A stretch of 64,000 nucleotides of DNA from Alcanivorax sp. 1008 (GTDB lineage Bacteria; Pseudomonadota; Gammaproteobacteria; Pseudomonadales; Alcanivoracaceae). The position numbers and the translations under genes were made by a program. Positions 62,955-64,000 of the stretch are shown one piece after another. Below the pieces are notes generated by a model that was not told the DNA's origin, did no database searches, and saw nothing but the letters and a program-made list of their open reading frames with translations. Location of the stretch: contig NZ_JAFMPS010000002.1 of the NCBI RefSeq assembly GCF_020667895.1, forward strand, positions 201,131 to 265,130, given 5' to 3'. The stretch's first letter is position 1; every line of letters begins with the position of its first letter.

Positions 62955-63880
62955 CAGCCCGCGACCGGCGACAGCCAATGGTTGTATTGGGGAAGCTCAC
63001 CACGCACCAGTGCGAAATAGATGCTCTGCAACTTCTCCGTGATCGGGCCTCGCTTACCTTCACCGATAGCACGCCCATCCAGTTCGCGAATCGGCGTCAC
63101 CTCGGCAGCGGTGCCAGTAAAGAAAGCCTCGTCTGCGATATATACTTCATCGCGAGTTATGCGCTTTTCGATCACTTTAATGCCATTTTCCTCAGCCAGC
63201 TGAATCAATGTCTTGCGGGTGATGCCGTCAAGACAGGAGGTCAACTCTGGCGTATACAACACACCATCCTTAACAATAAAAATATTCTCGCCGCTACCCT
63301 CGGCAACACAGCCTTCCGGGTCAAGCAGTAGAGCTTCATCACAGCCCGCAGATAGCGCTTCGTTCAGCGCCAGCATGGAGTTGATGTAATTGCCGTTGGC
63401 CTTGGCTTTGCACATGGTGATATTGACGTGGTGTCGGGTATAGGAACTGGTGCGCACCTTGATGCCCTTTTCGATCGCTTCCGCTCCGAGGTACGCGCCC
63501 CACTCCCAGGCCGCAACCATGACATGTACTTTCAGGTTGCTGGCGCGCAGGCCCATGCCTTCGCTACCAAAAAATACCATTGGCCGCAGATAGGCTGATG
63601 GTAAATTATTTTCCCGCACCGCGGCCAACTGGGCAGCATCGATCTGATCTTTGCTGAACGGCATTTTCATATTCATGATGTGCGCGGAATTGAACAACCG
63701 ATCCGTATGTTCACGCAGGCGAAAGATGCTGGCGCCCTTATCGGTTGCATAGGCACGCACACCTTCAAAAACGCCCATACCGTAATGCAGGGTATGCGTC
63801 AGCACGTGAACCTTGGCATCGCGCCACGGAACCATTTCACCATCCAACCAGATAACACCGTCACGATCCGCCATCGACAT
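62954..63880 (-). CDS. ilvE: Branched-chain amino acid aminotransferase
   Basis: A 308-residue class IV aminotransferase of valine, leucine and isoleucine metabolism. Three Met codons lie close together; I choose 63880 (MSMADRDGVIWLDGEMVPW), as known Pseudomonas IlvE begins there and GAGG stands 8 bases before it. THTLHYGMGVFEGVRAY and SSYTRHHVNITMCKAKANGNYINSM (in two parts) contain the PLP Lys (KAKANGNY). ECVAEGSGENIF-type sequence (EGCVAEGSGENIFIVK) follows. Its neighbour upstream is the probable glnE, as in Pseudomonas. Confidence 0.95.
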   Translation of the reverse strand: MSMADRDGVIWLDGEMVPWRDAKVHVLTHTLHYGMGVFEGVRAYATDKGASIFRLREHTDRLFNSAHIMNMKMPFSKDQIDAAQLAAVRENNLPSAYLRPMVFFGSEGMGLRASNLKVHVMVAAWEWGAYLGAEAIEKGIKVRTSSYTRHHVNITMCKAKANGNYINSMLALNEALSAGCDEALLLDPEGCVAEGSGENIFIVKDGVLYTPELTSCLDGITRKTLIQLAEENGIKVIEKRITRDEVYIADEAFFTGTAAEVTPIRELDGRAIGEGKRGPITEKLQSIYFALVRGELPQYNHWLSPVAG

Positions 63881-63906
63881 GGCCATACCCTCAAATAATC
63901 AGCAAA

Positions 63907-63933
63907 TGTTCGCGCCGGGGGCGGCGCTCCTAC
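63907..63933. repeat. REP-like palindromic element
   Basis: Read on the minus strand this is GTAGGAGCGCCG, loop of four C, CGGCGC, with a perfect 6-bp stem. The GTAGGAGCG head followed by a GC hairpin is the pattern of Pseudomonas REP sequences, which occur many times between genes. It contains the stop codon of the gene to its right. I see no second copy in the window. Confidence 0.45.
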
Positions 63934-64000
63934 AATTCAAACCAGGTTTTCCAGATGGTGCGGACTCCTTCGCTGAGCTCGCTGAACCGGGTCTCAGGGA
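63930..64000 (-). CDS. C-terminal end of an unidentified gene, perhaps glnE
   Basis: A frame entering from the right edge ends in PETRFSELSEGVRTIWKTWFEL and a TAG at 63930-63932. Only 22 codons are visible. In Pseudomonas the gene before ilvE is glnE (glutamine synthetase adenylyltransferase), whose tail also has a V..W..W pattern, so that is my best guess. Too little is present to confirm. Confidence 0.4.
   Translation of the reverse strand, partial: PETRFSELSEGVRTIWKTWFEL

Overview
The window looks like chromosomal DNA of a marine, hydrocarbon-degrading gammaproteobacterium close to Alcanivorax or Pseudomonas. The evidence is gene order. pilJ-pilI-pilH-pilG | gshB-tonB-yqgE-ruvX-pyrR-pyrB-pyrC' matches the arrangement known in Pseudomonas. 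The tolC / nudF-yqiB-cpdA-yqiA-parE block is the common gammaproteobacterial one, here with thiC inserted. The lipid catabolism genes point to an Alcanivorax-type lifestyle. The genus is inferred from memory of these orders, not from a search. I see no rRNA, tRNA, insertion sequence, prophage or CRISPR array.

Layout. 1-1.6 kb: twitching-motility chemotaxis genes (pilJ partial, pilI, pilH, pilG). 1.9-7.5 kb: glutathione synthetase, TonB, YqgE, RuvX and a tightly overlapping pyrimidine operon whose last gene is a dihydroorotase-like protein without metal ligands. 7.5-12.8 kb: molybdenum cofactor synthesis (mobA, moaB, moaA with a structured, riboswitch-like leader, moeA, moaE, moaD, moaC). 12.9-16.9 kb: envelope and secreted proteins (a membrane-anchored coiled coil with a surface-antigen-like tail, a serine hydrolase, a lipoprotein phosphatase).

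17.3-25.3 kb is a more AT-rich catabolic cluster: alpha-methylacyl-CoA racemase-like CoA transferase, two single-hotdog MaoC proteins, an SCP-x-type thiolase, an MFE-2-like SDR dehydrogenase, an acyl-CoA ligase and an AraC regulator. Together these resemble peroxisomal oxidation of methyl-branched acids. 25.4-33.8 kb: a bis-MGD molybdoenzyme with a divergent HxlR regulator and a palindromic operator, a small low-GC secreted protein, and an SDR-Baeyer-Villiger monooxygenase-patatin operon facing an AraC regulator. 33.8-39.3 kb: a small unknown protein behind a near-consensus sigma-54 promoter, a Rieske protein, a thiolase, a quinone reductase, a GIY-YIG protein and glutamate dehydrogenase.

39.3-49.4 kb is core: parC, parE, yqiA, cpdA, yqiB, nudF, thiC and tolC. 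49.4-63 kb is a surface-glycan region: waaA, an LpxL-type acyltransferase, Kdo kinase, then several glycosyltransferases and four sulfotransferase homologues, ending at ilvE and the tail of a probable glnE. Inside it, 54.2-59.7 kb is clearly more AT-rich. It holds a CMP-sugar synthetase, a sialyltransferase-like protein, an unusual fusion of a pyruvate-aldolase-type barrel with a second GT42/DUF115-like domain, a sulfotransferase and a HAD phosphatase. This is the best candidate for an undescribed system: a route to a CMP-activated ulosonic acid without a NeuB-type synthase, used to build a sulfated surface glycan.
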